Assembly (NCBI RefSeq): GCF_000144625.1
Contig: NC_014376.1
Location: forward strand, 3,348,001-3,412,000
From: [Clostridium] saccharolyticum WM1
Lineage (GTDB): Bacteria; Bacillota; Clostridia; Lachnospirales; Lachnospiraceae
Length of the DNA stretch: 64,000 nt
Direction: 5' to 3'
The first letter of the stretch is position 1. Every line of letters starts with the position of its first letter. A model generated the notes under the pieces. The model was not told the origin of the DNA and did not search any database. It worked only from the letters and a program-made list of their open reading frames with translations. Position numbers and translations under genes: made by a program. This document shows, one piece after another, positions 25,078 through 34,201 of the stretch.

Positions 25078-25689
25078 TTAGTCCTTATAAATATCATCTT
25101 CAATACGCTTATATGTGTAATAATTAGGCATAACCCATTTGATCGAAATGAGGATAATCATGGAAACAACACATTCTATTCCACTAAGACCCATAAATAT
25201 CATAGAAATGTTTTTGAAGATGTTCCCCCACTGAAAGGATTCCTCGCAAACTGACAAGAGCTTTTCGGGTGCACTGAAAAGCAAGGCAAATGAGGATAGT
25301 GCAACATAGTCAAAGCTACTCAAATAGGCTGTATGTGTTGCACCAAAGACCGTGTGCATTCTATCTGTTGCTCTGAATGGTTTATTGTAGAAAATTTTAC
25401 TTTCAAGTTTTTTTAAAACTGAGTAAGCAATGAATGAAATAAAGCTGGTGGAGGTACTAATCCAAAACAAGAAAATCGCACAGTACCATACCACTAATGC
25501 AACATCTGAAATGAGTTTGACATCAGCCAACACCAAATATTTAACAAATATATCTTTCAAAGGGAAAAAAATCGATGTTGCAAGCAATAGTGTAAATAGA
25601 CAGTTTAAAAAAGAAACAACTCTCGATATAGTATGATCATTTCTATCGGAAATCCCCTTAACCACAGCAGACATAAACGAATTTAGCAT
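25078..25689 (-). CDS. Cargo membrane protein, unknown
   Basis: 203 residues, four to five hydrophobic segments (FLNCLFTLLLATSIFFPL, ALVVWYCAIFLFWISTSTSF, YVALSSFALLFSA, MIFMGLSGIECVVSMIILISI). AT-rich, opposite strand to the backbone. AAGGGG before the ATG. No family recognised; it could be a phage-exclusion or immunity-type membrane protein, but nothing in the sequence proves it. Confidence 0.65.
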   Translation of the reverse strand: MLNSFMSAVVKGISDRNDHTISRVVSFLNCLFTLLLATSIFFPLKDIFVKYLVLADVKLISDVALVVWYCAIFLFWISTSTSFISFIAYSVLKKLESKIFYNKPFRATDRMHTVFGATHTAYLSSFDYVALSSFALLFSAPEKLLSVCEESFQWGNIFKNISMIFMGLSGIECVVSMIILISIKWVMPNYYTYKRIEDDIYKD

Positions 25690-25790
25690 ATAATTTCAGC
25701 CCCTTTTAAACAGCTTTTTATTTTTTATTATACTAGAGCAAAAGGTTATTATCAAATTATTACATTTAAAGAAAGGAGTGAAAACTCTAA

Positions 25791-26693
25791 ATGTTCATAT
25801 GGGATTTTGTCGCCGACACTGTTCTCGGTCAGATTGTGGATTGGATCTACGGTCAGATCGTGGGCTTCCTCGGCGACTTTTTTATGCAGATGGGAAACAT
25901 GGGTGCCGACCTGTTCGAAATGAGCTGGGTACAATCCATTGTGCTATTCTTCTCCTATCTGGCGTGGGCGCTATACGGTGTCGGCCTTGTGGTGGCAGCC
26001 TTTGAATGCGGAATTGAATCACAGTCCGGCAGAGGCAGCATCAAGGATACTGCCCTCAACGCTATCAAGGGCTTCATGGCTGTGGGGCTGTTCACTACGG
26101 TGCCGGTGGAGCTGTATAAGCTGTCGGTGTCTTTGCAGGGCAGCTTTACTGCCGGGATTACCGGCCTTGGAACCGACTTCGGAACGGTAGCCCAAGGTAT
26201 CATTGCATCGTTGCAGGATGCGGGAAATCTGGAGCAGGCCATGACCAGCAATGTATTCGGCGGCTTGAACACAATCACCAGCCCTATCATGATGATTTTT
26301 ATTCTCATCCTTATGGGCTATGCGGTCATTAAGGTGTTCTTTGCCAATCTCAAGAGGGGCGGCATCCTCCTCATCCAGATTGCGGTGGGGAGCCTGTATA
26401 TGTTCAGCGTTCCCCGTGGCTATATTGACGGCTTCGTTTCATGGTGCAAGCAGGTGATTGGGCTGTGCCTTACGGCATTCCTGCAGGCAACGGTGCTGAT
26501 TGCCGGACTCATGGTTGTAAAAGACCATGCCCTGCTGGGGCTTGGCTTGATGCTGGCAGCTGGTGAAATTCCTCGCATTGCCGGACAGTTCGGACTGGAT
26601 ACCAGCACAAAAGCCAACCTCATGAGTACCGTGTATGCGGCGCAAACTGCGGTGAATATGACCAAAACGGTGGTACAGGCGGTGGCAAAATGA
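25791..26693 (+). CDS. TrbL/VirB6-like conjugation channel protein
   Basis: 300 residues, about six transmembrane segments with an extracellular Gly-rich loop, the pattern of TrbL/VirB6 inner-membrane subunits of Gram-positive type IV secretion systems. AAAGGAGTG site. Overlaps the next gene by 4 bases. Interrupted from the VirB2-like gene only by the reverse-strand cargo at 23.8-25.7 kb. Confidence 0.82.
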   Translation: MFIWDFVADTVLGQIVDWIYGQIVGFLGDFFMQMGNMGADLFEMSWVQSIVLFFSYLAWALYGVGLVVAAFECGIESQSGRGSIKDTALNAIKGFMAVGLFTTVPVELYKLSVSLQGSFTAGITGLGTDFGTVAQGIIASLQDAGNLEQAMTSNVFGGLNTITSPIMMIFILILMGYAVIKVFFANLKRGGILLIQIAVGSLYMFSVPRGYIDGFVSWCKQVIGLCLTAFLQATVLIAGLMVVKDHALLGLGLMLAAGEIPRIAGQFGLDTSTKANLMSTVYAAQTAVNMTKTVVQAVAK

Positions 26694-27256
26694 GTGAAAA
26701 TAAGCTGGTCTATATCGCATCCCCATATGCCGGTGAAATACAAAAGAATGTAGAATTTGCAAAGGCGGCCTGCCGGTATGCAATGGAGCAGAATTGTACG
26801 CCGGTAGCTGTTCATCTTCTGTATCCGCAGTTTTTAGATGATAATGATTCTGCCCAGCGGGAAGCCGGTCTTTGCATGGGGCATCGTGTGCTGGAGGCCT
26901 GCGATGAGCTGTGGCTCTGCGGCAGCCGGATTTCCACCGGCATGGCAATGGAACTTCAGGAAGCCAAAAAGCTGGGTATTCCTGTCCGAAAGATATCCGC
27001 AGAACAAATCCAAGGAGGTTTTACGATGGAAAACAAATATGGTGTATGGGCGATGCGCAGCGCCGGTTCGGTGTGCGGAGCTGCTCAGAGCTGGTGCAAG
27101 CACGGCGGCAAGCCGATGGAGTTTGAGTCGATGGAACAGGCTGAAAGCTATGCCAAGCAGTTAAACGAATCCTGTTATTCCCCAAATGTACACTATGCCG
27201 CAAAAGAAATGGAACCGGAGCTGAACCAAGGCTCCGGTTTTTCCATGCGGATGTAA
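26690..27256 (+). CDS. Nucleoside 2-deoxyribosyltransferase-like domain fused to an ICE C-terminal domain
   Basis: 188 residues. Residues 1-108: DUF4406/NDT-like fold starting YIASPYAG, with CMGHRVLEACDELWLCG and ISTGMAMELQEAKKLGIPV, which are the nucleotide-binding elements of the family. Residues 112-188: a separate small domain (YGVWAMRSAGSVCGAAQSWC...) ending in the short SMRM tail. Located between channel genes in one operon (ATGA overlap upstream). Role in conjugation unknown; NDT-like proteins act on nucleotide-derived metabolites. Confidence 0.75.
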   Translation: MSENKLVYIASPYAGEIQKNVEFAKAACRYAMEQNCTPVAVHLLYPQFLDDNDSAQREAGLCMGHRVLEACDELWLCGSRISTGMAMELQEAKKLGIPVRKISAEQIQGGFTMENKYGVWAMRSAGSVCGAAQSWCKHGGKPMEFESMEQAESYAKQLNESCYSPNVHYAAKEMEPELNQGSGFSMRM

Positions 27257-27268
27257 GGGAGGTGCCTC

Positions 27269-27547
27269 ATGTATATCTACCCCGATCACTTAAGGGCAAA
27301 AGCAACCTTGTGGCTGTGGCAGCTGCGGGATATCGGCATCATCGGCGTCGCGCTGCTTCTCTCTGTGCTTGCGGTTTCACAGCTGGGATTTGTGCTACCC
27401 ATCGTGCTGACCGCCGTCTATGCCTTTTTAACGATCCGATTTGAGGACACAAGCATTCTGGATTTTCTCCGATATGCCTGTGCTTTTTTTATCACCAAGC
27501 AGCAATTCTATGAATGGAGGTATACACCCAATGCGCAGGAACGATAA
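27269..27547 (+). CDS. PrgI/VirB3-like membrane protein
   Basis: 92 residues with two adjacent transmembrane helices near residues 20-55 and a basic tail, as in PrgI (VirB3-like) proteins that always precede VirB4 in Gram-positive systems. GGGAGG before the ATG. Overlaps the following gene by 17 bases. Confidence 0.8.
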   Translation: MYIYPDHLRAKATLWLWQLRDIGIIGVALLLSVLAVSQLGFVLPIVLTAVYAFLTIRFEDTSILDFLRYACAFFITKQQFYEWRYTPNAQER

Positions 27548-28121
27548 GGCAGAAGCAAAAAAACGAGCCTCCACCCGGCAACTCATCGGCACCAAGGAAA
27601 TCACCGAGTACAGCCTGCAGACCTATGGGCATGGGAAGCTGGTGTATTTCATTATCAAGCCCAGCAACATATCGGTGCTGTCGGAAGCCAGCATCAGCAC
27701 CCGCATCTATGCCCTGATGACAGTGCTGAAAGGCATTGCAGAAATTGAAATGCTGTGCTTAAACAGCCGGGAGAACTTCGAGGACAATAAGCGGTTTCTC
27801 CGCAACCGCATGGAGCAGGAGCAGAATCCTGTGGTGCGGAAGCTACTCGAAAAAGACCTGTCCTTCCTTGACCGGATACAGGTGCAGATGGCCACCGCAA
27901 GGGAGTTTTTAATCCTGATCCGCCTGCGGAATGAAAAGGAAAAAGAGGTGTTTCCTTATCTATCCCGCATTGAGAAGTCCCTCAAAGAGCAGGGCTTTTC
28001 CGTAAAGCGAGCGGACAAGGAGGATATCAAGCGCATCCTTGCGGTTTACTTCGAGCAGAATGTCACGACCGAGAAGTTCGAGGATTTTGATGGGGAAAGG
28101 TGGATGATTCTGAATGAATAG
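27531..28121 (+). CDS. Cytosolic T4SS accessory protein upstream of VirB4
   Basis: 196 residues, charged, mostly helical, no membrane segment. The opening IGTKEITEYSLQTYGHGKLVYFIIKPSN resembles the N-terminal beta domain of VirB4/TraE-type proteins, so it may be a split-off N-terminal module that works with the VirB4-like ATPase at 28784. GGAGG 11 bases upstream of ATG 27531. Confidence 0.68.
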   Translation: MRRNDKAEAKKRASTRQLIGTKEITEYSLQTYGHGKLVYFIIKPSNISVLSEASISTRIYALMTVLKGIAEIEMLCLNSRENFEDNKRFLRNRMEQEQNPVVRKLLEKDLSFLDRIQVQMATAREFLILIRLRNEKEKEVFPYLSRIEKSLKEQGFSVKRADKEDIKRILAVYFEQNVTTEKFEDFDGERWMILNE

Positions 28122-28140
28122 AGATAATAATTTGATAGAG

Positions 28141-28177
28141 GAAAAGCTGGTCTCCTGCAATAGGAAACCAGCTTTTC
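28141..28177. terminator. Bidirectional terminator at a cargo slot
   Basis: GAAAAGCTGGT/ACCAGCTTTTC stem between the conjugation operon and the reverse-strand TrmO-like gene. Confidence 0.75.
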
Positions 28178-28194
28178 ACTATAATCAGTTGTTC

Positions 28195-28671
28195 TTAGAA
28201 ATTAAAGACCTTACTCCAGTCGAAGTCTCCTGATGCTTCAACATCCTTTGGCCAGCTGGCGCACCAATCTGGAACAATAGGACGCTCAACCCGATCAAAG
28301 CTCGGCGTATAAGGTTTGATGTCGATAACCGGAGTTCCGTCTTCTGCATCAATAAAAGCCAAACCTATGATTCCGTTATCGCAATCCAGATAAGTGATAT
28401 AGGTACAAGTAAGTGCGATTGGATTTGGACGCTCTGGAGAACGTGTCGCAAAAGTTCCTAAAGTATCCGGAGAGCCTTTGTAAGGGCTTTTTTCAATGAG
28501 TTTTGAACGAGAGCCTTCATTATCACTTTGATGAAACCACCAAAGAACGTTAATGTAACCAAAGCCTTCAAGGTTCGTAAGAGCTGGGATGAACTCTTTT
28601 TCCATTTCTATGCGCATTCCACTCTCATCTGAACGCACTTTCCCGATTGATTTTACTGTGAATTTCTCCAT
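28195..28671 (-). CDS. TrmO/TsaA-like tRNA N6-threonylcarbamoyladenosine methyltransferase (cargo)
   Basis: 158 residues. TsaA/UPF0066 fold: ALTNLEGFGYINVLWWFH, TLGTFATRSPERPNPIALT and IDIKPYTPSFD are family motifs that form the SAM site of TrmO, which methylates t6A37 of tRNA-Thr. AGGAG site 8 bases from the ATG. Lies on the opposite strand between two conjugation genes, so it is a cargo gene. Several homologues of this family travel on mobile elements, where another substrate is possible. Confidence 0.85.
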   Translation of the reverse strand: MEKFTVKSIGKVRSDESGMRIEMEKEFIPALTNLEGFGYINVLWWFHQSDNEGSRSKLIEKSPYKGSPDTLGTFATRSPERPNPIALTCTYITYLDCDNGIIGLAFIDAEDGTPVIDIKPYTPSFDRVERPIVPDWCASWPKDVEASGDFDWSKVFNF

Positions 28672-28783
28672 AAATAAATCTCCTATTCAGTTTATTTACG
28701 GCGCCGTTATATTCAGTATATCAATGTGTTTTTATACTACAACCCCTTTTTTGAATTATTTCTAATGAAAGGATAAATCTCAT

Positions 28784-30613
28784 ATGTCAAGAAAAAGAAA
28801 GCCCCAATCTCCACCGCAGGAGGATGCCAGAATCCAAGAGTTTCTGGATATGATTGCCCCCTCGGTGATTAAATTCAACACCGACTACTTCATCTGCGGG
28901 AACACCTACCGCTGCGTTTGGGCACTGCGGGAGTATCCAACCGCCACGGAGGAACAGGCCATCCTCCGTCACTTGGGAGAAAAGGATGGTGTGACCCTGC
29001 GTATCTATACCCGCCATGTCACGCCGGTGGAGGAAAAGAAAATCATCAGCAACGCCGCCAACAAAAACCGCCTGAGCAAGTCCAATACCAGCGATTTGCA
29101 GCAGACCGTCATGGCCGAAAGCAATCTGCAGGATGTGGCCACCATTGTGGCGCAGGCACACCGAAACCGGGAACCCTTCATCCACTCTGCTGTGTATATT
29201 GAGCTATCGGCACACGATCTGGATCAGCTCAAGCTGTTGCAGACCGAGGTCATGACCGAGCTGATCCGCAGCAAGCTCAACGTCGACCGACTGATGCTCC
29301 GCCAGCAGCAGGGCTTCCAGTGCGTGATGCCCAGCGGCTTTAATGTGTTTCGTGACCAGTTCGAGCGTGTCCTCCCGGCAAGCTCTGTGGCGAATCTCTA
29401 TCCCTTCAATTACTCCGGCAAGACGGATGCCAATGGCTTCTATGTGGGGCGGGATAAGTTTGGCAGCAATGTGCTGGTGGACTTCAACAAGCGATCCGAT
29501 GACAAGACCAATGCCAACATCCTGATTCTCGGCAACAGCGGTCAGGGCAAGAGCTATCTGCTCAAGCTCATCCTGTGCAATCTGCGGGAATCCGGCATGA
29601 ATGTGTGCGCTCTTGATCCCGAAATGGAGTACGAGGATCTGACAAACAACCTCGGCGGCTGCTTCATCGACCTCATGTCCGGGGAATTCATTATTAATGT
29701 GCTGGAGCCGAAAACATGGGATGAAAACGGCAGCCCGGAGGATAAGGATGCGCCTCAAACCTTCCGCATCAGCAGCAAGCTCAGTCAGCACATTTCCTTT
29801 CTCAAGGATTTTTTCAGGACATACAAGGACTTTTCTGACCGGGAGATTGACACCATCGAAATCATGCTGCAAAAGCTGTATGCCAAGTTCGGCATCAACG
29901 ACAGCACCAAGTTCGACCACCTGACCGCTAAGGACTATCCCATTCTGTCCGACCTGTATGCGCTGATTGAGGAAGAATACAAGGCCTTTGACGAAAGCAG
30001 CCGCCAGCTCTATACCGCAGAGCTGCTCCAAAATATCCTGCTGGGGCTGCACTCCATCTGCAAAGGTGCGGAGTCGAAATTCTTTGACGGACACACCAAT
30101 ATCACCGATTCCAGCTTTGTGACCTTTGGCGTGAAAGGATTGCTGCAGGCCAGCAAGAGTCTGAAAAACGCCCTGCTGTTCAACATTCTGTCCTACATGA
30201 GCAACGAGCTTCTCACCAATGGCAACACCGCCGCCAGCATTGATGAGTTCTATCTGTTCCTTACGAACCTCACCGCTGTGGAATACGTCCGCAACTTTTC
30301 CAAGCGTGTGCGCAAAAAGGATTCGGCGGTTATCATTGCCTCGCAGAATCTGGAGGACTTCAACATTGAGGGCATCCGGGAATACACGAAGCCCCTGTTC
30401 AGCATCCCTACTCATCAGTTTCTGTTCAACGCCGGGAATATTGATGCCAAGTTTTACATCGATACCCTCCAGCTGGAGCAGAGCGAATACAACCTCATCC
30501 GTTATCCGCAGCGTGGTGTGTGCCTCTACAAATGCGGCAATGAGCGTTACAACCTGATGGTCAATGCCCCGGAGCATAAGGCAAAGCTGTTCGGAAAGGC
30601 AGGTGGCCGTTAA
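28784..30613 (+). CDS. VirB4-like conjugation ATPase
   Basis: 609 residues. Seen: Walker A GNSGQGKS (about residues 250-257), Walker B region ASIDEFYLFL, and the Arg/Gln motif AVIIASQNLEDF. Energises DNA transfer and substrate loading at the membrane. Length and style match the VirB4-like ATPases of Clostridioides difficile CTn4-type elements. AAAGGAT site. Core gene for the conjugative assignment. Confidence 0.93.
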   Translation: MSRKRKPQSPPQEDARIQEFLDMIAPSVIKFNTDYFICGNTYRCVWALREYPTATEEQAILRHLGEKDGVTLRIYTRHVTPVEEKKIISNAANKNRLSKSNTSDLQQTVMAESNLQDVATIVAQAHRNREPFIHSAVYIELSAHDLDQLKLLQTEVMTELIRSKLNVDRLMLRQQQGFQCVMPSGFNVFRDQFERVLPASSVANLYPFNYSGKTDANGFYVGRDKFGSNVLVDFNKRSDDKTNANILILGNSGQGKSYLLKLILCNLRESGMNVCALDPEMEYEDLTNNLGGCFIDLMSGEFIINVLEPKTWDENGSPEDKDAPQTFRISSKLSQHISFLKDFFRTYKDFSDREIDTIEIMLQKLYAKFGINDSTKFDHLTAKDYPILSDLYALIEEEYKAFDESSRQLYTAELLQNILLGLHSICKGAESKFFDGHTNITDSSFVTFGVKGLLQASKSLKNALLFNILSYMSNELLTNGNTAASIDEFYLFLTNLTAVEYVRNFSKRVRKKDSAVIIASQNLEDFNIEGIREYTKPLFSIPTHQFLFNAGNIDAKFYIDTLQLEQSEYNLIRYPQRGVCLYKCGNERYNLMVNAPEHKAKLFGKAGGR

Positions 30614-30631
30614 TGGGAGGTGAAAGAAAAA

Positions 30632-31666
30632 ATGGACATGAAAGCCCAGCGCTTCGGCATTGAGGTCGAGCTGACCGGCATCACCCGCAAGGCTGCCGCC
30701 GATATTGCTGCCACCTATTTCGGCACAACAGCTGTGTATGACGGCAGCTATTACGATACCTATTCCGCTATCGACTCCCAAGGCCGCAAGTGGAAATTCA
30801 TGAGTGATGCCAGTATTACTCCGGAGAGAAAAAATGGCAGACAGACGGTATCCGCCTCTTCGGAATATAAAACAGAGATGGTCAGCCCCATCTGCCGTTG
30901 GGAGGACATCGAAAAAGTGCAAGAGCTGGTGCGCAAGCTCCGGGAAGCCGGTGCCATTTCCAACAGCTCCTGCGGCATCCATGTTCATGTGGATGCCTCG
31001 CCCTTTGATGCCAATACCCTGCGGAACATCACGAACATCATGGCTGCCAAGGAAGATTTGATTTATAAGGCGCTGCAGGTGTCCGTGGCCAGACAGCACC
31101 GCTGGTGCAAGCCGGTGGACAACCGTTTTCTGGAGGAACTGAACAGCAGAAAGCCCCGGACACTGGATCAGGTCAGTCGCATTTGGTACAACGGCGAGAG
31201 CCGCAGCAACATACACTATGATGACAGCCGGTACCACTGCCTGAATCTTCATTCGGTGTTTCAGAAAGGTACGGTGGAGTTCCGTTTGTTCAACGGAACC
31301 ACACATGCCGGGAAAATCAAGGCCTATATTCAGCTGTGCATGGCCATATCCGCACAGGCGCTCAATCAACGCTGTGCCAGCCGAACCAAGACACAGACCA
31401 CCAACGAGAAGTACACCTTTCGCACTTGGCTGTTGCGCTTGGGGCTGATTGGGGATGAATTCAAGACCGCCCGTGAGCATCTGCTGAAGAATTTGGACGG
31501 CTGCATCGCTTGGCGTGATCCGGCACAGGCAGAAAAGCAAAAGGAACGGATGCGGCAGAAAAAAGAAAAAGAGCTGGATCAGGCACGGCAGGAAGCACAG
31601 CCGTCCGCTCCCGAACCAACCGAAGCCGAGGCAGAAGATGCCCCGGCTTTTACTATGCATATGTAA
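30632..31666 (+). CDS. Amidoligase (COOH-NH2 ligase) domain protein
   Basis: 344 residues. Amidoligase_2 fold related to glutamine synthetase: FGIEVELTG at the start, KTEMVSPI, CGIHVHVDASPF, and GTVEFRLFNGT near residue 210. These acidic and His residues form the metal/ATP site in the family. C-terminal helix rich in Lys/Gln and ending in MHM. Expected to make amide or peptide bonds on a carboxylate, for example gamma-glutamyl or protein-tail modification. The next gene is a gamma-glutamylcyclotransferase-like protein, a pairing known in amidoligase systems. ATG at 30632 is used for the GGGAGGTG site. Confidence 0.85.
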   Translation: MDMKAQRFGIEVELTGITRKAAADIAATYFGTTAVYDGSYYDTYSAIDSQGRKWKFMSDASITPERKNGRQTVSASSEYKTEMVSPICRWEDIEKVQELVRKLREAGAISNSSCGIHVHVDASPFDANTLRNITNIMAAKEDLIYKALQVSVARQHRWCKPVDNRFLEELNSRKPRTLDQVSRIWYNGESRSNIHYDDSRYHCLNLHSVFQKGTVEFRLFNGTTHAGKIKAYIQLCMAISAQALNQRCASRTKTQTTNEKYTFRTWLLRLGLIGDEFKTAREHLLKNLDGCIAWRDPAQAEKQKERMRQKKEKELDQARQEAQPSAPEPTEAEAEDAPAFTMHM

Positions 31667-31692
31667 ATTTGTGTGAATGTAAGGAGGAAACC

Positions 31693-32196
31693 ATGACAAA
31701 GAACCGCTTATACATTGCTTATGGCAGCAATCTTCATCTGCCGCAGATGGCGTTCCGCTGCCCTACCGCTAAGGTGGTGGGAGCCAGCGAGGTCAAAGGA
31801 TATGAGCTGCTGTTCCGTGGCGGCAGCCGTGGTGCCGTTGCAACCATTGAGCCGCTGGAGGGTAGCTCCGTGCCTGTGCTTCTATGGAAGATCAGGCCGC
31901 AGGATGAGCTTTCCCTCGACCGTTACGAGGGATACCCGAACTTTTATCGCAAGGAAATGCTGGAGGTGGAGCTGAATGGCAAGCCGGTGAATGCGATGGT
32001 CTATGTCATGAATGACGGCAGGGAGTTCGGCGCACCCTCGGATTTTTATCTCCACACCATCGCCGAGGGCTATGAAACCGCAGGCTTTGATACGGATTTC
32101 CTGGATCAGGCGGTGGAGAAATCCATTCGGCTGGCACAGGAGCAGCAGGCTGTAGAAGATGCGCAGTTCAACCTTTGGCAGCAGAAATGGTGGTGA
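31693..32196 (+). CDS. Gamma-glutamylcyclotransferase-like (GGCT/AIG2) protein
   Basis: 167 residues. Seen: the substrate-binding YGSNL loop (residues about 8-13) and the downstream LDRYEGYPNFYRKE segment with the Glu position used for catalysis in the GGCT fold. Members release 5-oxoproline from gamma-glutamyl amines or peptides. Directly follows the amidoligase, so it may edit or remove the linkage made by it. AAGGAGG before ATG 31693. Confidence 0.85.
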   Translation: MTKNRLYIAYGSNLHLPQMAFRCPTAKVVGASEVKGYELLFRGGSRGAVATIEPLEGSSVPVLLWKIRPQDELSLDRYEGYPNFYRKEMLEVELNGKPVNAMVYVMNDGREFGAPSDFYLHTIAEGYETAGFDTDFLDQAVEKSIRLAQEQQAVEDAQFNLWQQKWW

Positions 32197-32202
32197 TCCC
32201 CG

Positions 32203-33294
32203 ATGGCAGACCCGGCAACCATTACCCTTGCGGTGAAAGCGGCAATCGCCGCCGCCACTGACAAACGGACATGGAAAGCGGTAGGTGTAGTCATCGCCGC
32301 CATTCTCACCCCGTTTATTTTAATCATCGTTATGATCATGAGCCTGCTTTCCGGTACCGCAGACCACAACAATTCCGCTGTGGATTTGAGCTTTCACGGC
32401 GGCAGCATTTCCTCGCAGGTGCCAGCTGAGTACCGGCAGTACATCGAGGATATGCGGGTCAGCTTTTCCGACTTGGATGATACTGTGTCTGAGATTACAC
32501 CCATCATTGAAAGCGGCAGTATCGACAGCACCCGCATGAAGTCCATTTTTTATTCTCTGTATTTCGGCGCTGAAAATCTGCGGATGAACGCTTCCGATTA
32601 CCGAGCCTTTGTAGATTGTTTCGTCCGGTACGAGGAGCGCACCGTCACCGATGAGGATGGCAATGAAACGGAGGAAACCTATACGGTAGCTGTTCCCATT
32701 ACTGACCTGAATGAGATATATGCAAACCTTGAAAGCTCTCTTGGCAGAACCATCACAGAGGAAAATAAGGTGAATGCAGCGCAAATTTACAGCCGCGTGC
32801 TTTATGGTCACGGACTGCCAAGAGATGGAAGCATCGGCGAAGATGAATGGTTTGGCAGTGTGTTTGACGGTGAAATTTACACTGGCGGCGGTGATTTTGC
32901 CAGTCCCCTTGGAGCAAACTGGCGCAGCATGGTCACCTCAGAATTCGGCTGGAGGCCGAATCCGTTCGGCGGTGGCGGCGGCGAGGGTCACTCCGGGATT
33001 GATCTCGGCGCGCCCAAAGGCACACCCATTCAGGCTGTCCGTAACGGCGTGGTCAGTTATGTGAAGAACTCCGGCAGCAGCGGCTATGGCTACCATGTGG
33101 TTATTGATCATGGAGATGGCATGGTCACTTTATATGGTCACTGCTCCAAGGTATATGTTCGTTCCGGGCAGACGGTGCAGCAGGGCGATGTGATTGCCGC
33201 CGTCGGCAGCACCGGGCGAAGCACAGGAAACCACCTTCATTTGGAGGTGCGCATCGGCGGTAAGAAAGTGAATCCAAGACAGTTTTTGCCGTAA
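32203..33294 (+). CDS. Membrane-anchored M23 peptidase of the conjugation apparatus
   Basis: 363 residues. N-terminal transmembrane helix (VGVVIAAILTPFILIIVMIM), middle domain, then LytM/M23 zinc endopeptidase: HSGIDLGAP (first His/Asp ligands), YGHCSKV and NHLHLEV (catalytic HxH). Cleaves peptidoglycan cross-links to open the wall for the transfer machine. The middle domain might be a degenerate partner of the NlpC/CHAP or lysozyme parts of other ICE hydrolases; I see no second catalytic motif. Weak ribosome site, close spacing to the GGCT gene. Confidence 0.9.
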   Translation: MADPATITLAVKAAIAAATDKRTWKAVGVVIAAILTPFILIIVMIMSLLSGTADHNNSAVDLSFHGGSISSQVPAEYRQYIEDMRVSFSDLDDTVSEITPIIESGSIDSTRMKSIFYSLYFGAENLRMNASDYRAFVDCFVRYEERTVTDEDGNETEETYTVAVPITDLNEIYANLESSLGRTITEENKVNAAQIYSRVLYGHGLPRDGSIGEDEWFGSVFDGEIYTGGGDFASPLGANWRSMVTSEFGWRPNPFGGGGGEGHSGIDLGAPKGTPIQAVRNGVVSYVKNSGSSGYGYHVVIDHGDGMVTLYGHCSKVYVRSGQTVQQGDVIAAVGSTGRSTGNHLHLEVRIGGKKVNPRQFLP

Positions 33295-33309
33295 AGGAGG
33301 CGGCGTGAT

Positions 33310-33933
33310 ATGAAAGCAATCTTTGAAAGAAAGCCCTCAGATTTTAATCCACAGGACTTTGAGGTATCGAAAACCCTACGGCTTCCCGCTGAAGTTTTTG
33401 AAGCTGTGCTGGAAAATCCTCAGCGGGAGTATGACTTTATTCAGGAAAATATTGAGCAGATGCACTGCGACAGTAGTGGTGTGTATCACTGCCTGCTTCT
33501 CACCGGCGAGGGCAGAAATGACGGACTGCTGGTGGAATCGGAGGGTTACGGTTACTGCCGGTACGCCTCCTATGTTCCCAACATTTCCGGACTAATCACC
33601 CCGGGCAGCAGCCTGAAAGACCTTCTCCATGTCCGTTGGGAGGACATCCATCTGCTTCACAAGGATGTGGAGGTGCAGCCTGCCACCATCGTGGAGCTGG
33701 ATGAGCATACCCTGACCAATGCCGGGAAAGAGGCGTGGACTGATATTTTGGATGCCGAAGTGGTCAAGATTTACAACGGCTACTACGGTTTGCAGATGGA
33801 GCTGGACAAGGTGAAGCCCTCCCGATTGGAGGAATTCTCGTCCATGCTTGCCGGGTACTGTCCGGTATCGGATTATGAAAAATGGGTCACGCAAGAGGGC
33901 GATGCGCCTTCCCAGTCACCCGAAATGAAATGA
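33310..33933 (+). CDS. ICE-conserved hypothetical protein (DUF6329-like)
   Basis: 207 residues, soluble, mixed alpha/beta, acidic. Opens MKAIFERKPSDFNPQDFEV with AAAGGAGG upstream. No catalytic motif seen. Common at this location in related elements by my recollection; function unknown. Confidence 0.6.
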   Translation: MKAIFERKPSDFNPQDFEVSKTLRLPAEVFEAVLENPQREYDFIQENIEQMHCDSSGVYHCLLLTGEGRNDGLLVESEGYGYCRYASYVPNISGLITPGSSLKDLLHVRWEDIHLLHKDVEVQPATIVELDEHTLTNAGKEAWTDILDAEVVKIYNGYYGLQMELDKVKPSRLEEFSSMLAGYCPVSDYEKWVTQEGDAPSQSPEMK

Positions 33934-33952
33934 TGAAATGGAGGAAAGTATA

Positions 33953-34201
33953 ATGAAAAAAGCAACACTGACGGTCAGCTTTGACAGTGAAAAGCTGGAT
34001 GCCCTGACCTATCACATGGGTAAAAAGGATGCGAATTTGCAGACAGAGCTGGAGGATACCGTCCAGAAGCTCTACGAAAAGCACGTTCCGCAGACCACCC
34101 GTGAGTACATTGACGATAAGCTCTCCCGTGAGGCCGCTGCAAAGCTCAAAAGGCCGATTCGCCCTGCTTCGGCAAGTGGTTCCGACAACAGGCTGGTGTA
34201 A
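33953..34201 (+). CDS. Small ICE protein (DUF6103-like)
   Basis: 82 residues. An N-terminal beta strand (ATLTVSFDSEKLDAL) is followed by helices, which could be a ribbon-helix-helix-like fold. Basic C-terminus. GGAGG site before ATG 33953. It stands directly upstream of the candidate oriT, so a DNA-binding role in the relaxosome is possible but unproven. Confidence 0.6.
   Translation: MKKATLTVSFDSEKLDALTYHMGKKDANLQTELEDTVQKLYEKHVPQTTREYIDDKLSREAAAKLKRPIRPASASGSDNRLV

Noticed and set aside
27531..28121. Frameshifted N-terminus of the VirB4-like gene
   Set aside because: The VirB4-like gene at 28784 has its own complete N-terminal domain and start signals, and this gene has a proper start and stop with a terminator after it, so it is a separate protein.
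29204..31699. 831-codon open frame on the minus strand
   Set aside because: It lies fully antisense to the VirB4-like and amidoligase genes, has no ribosome site, and its sequence is the low-complexity Leu/His/Gln pattern expected from antisense of GC-rich third codon positions.
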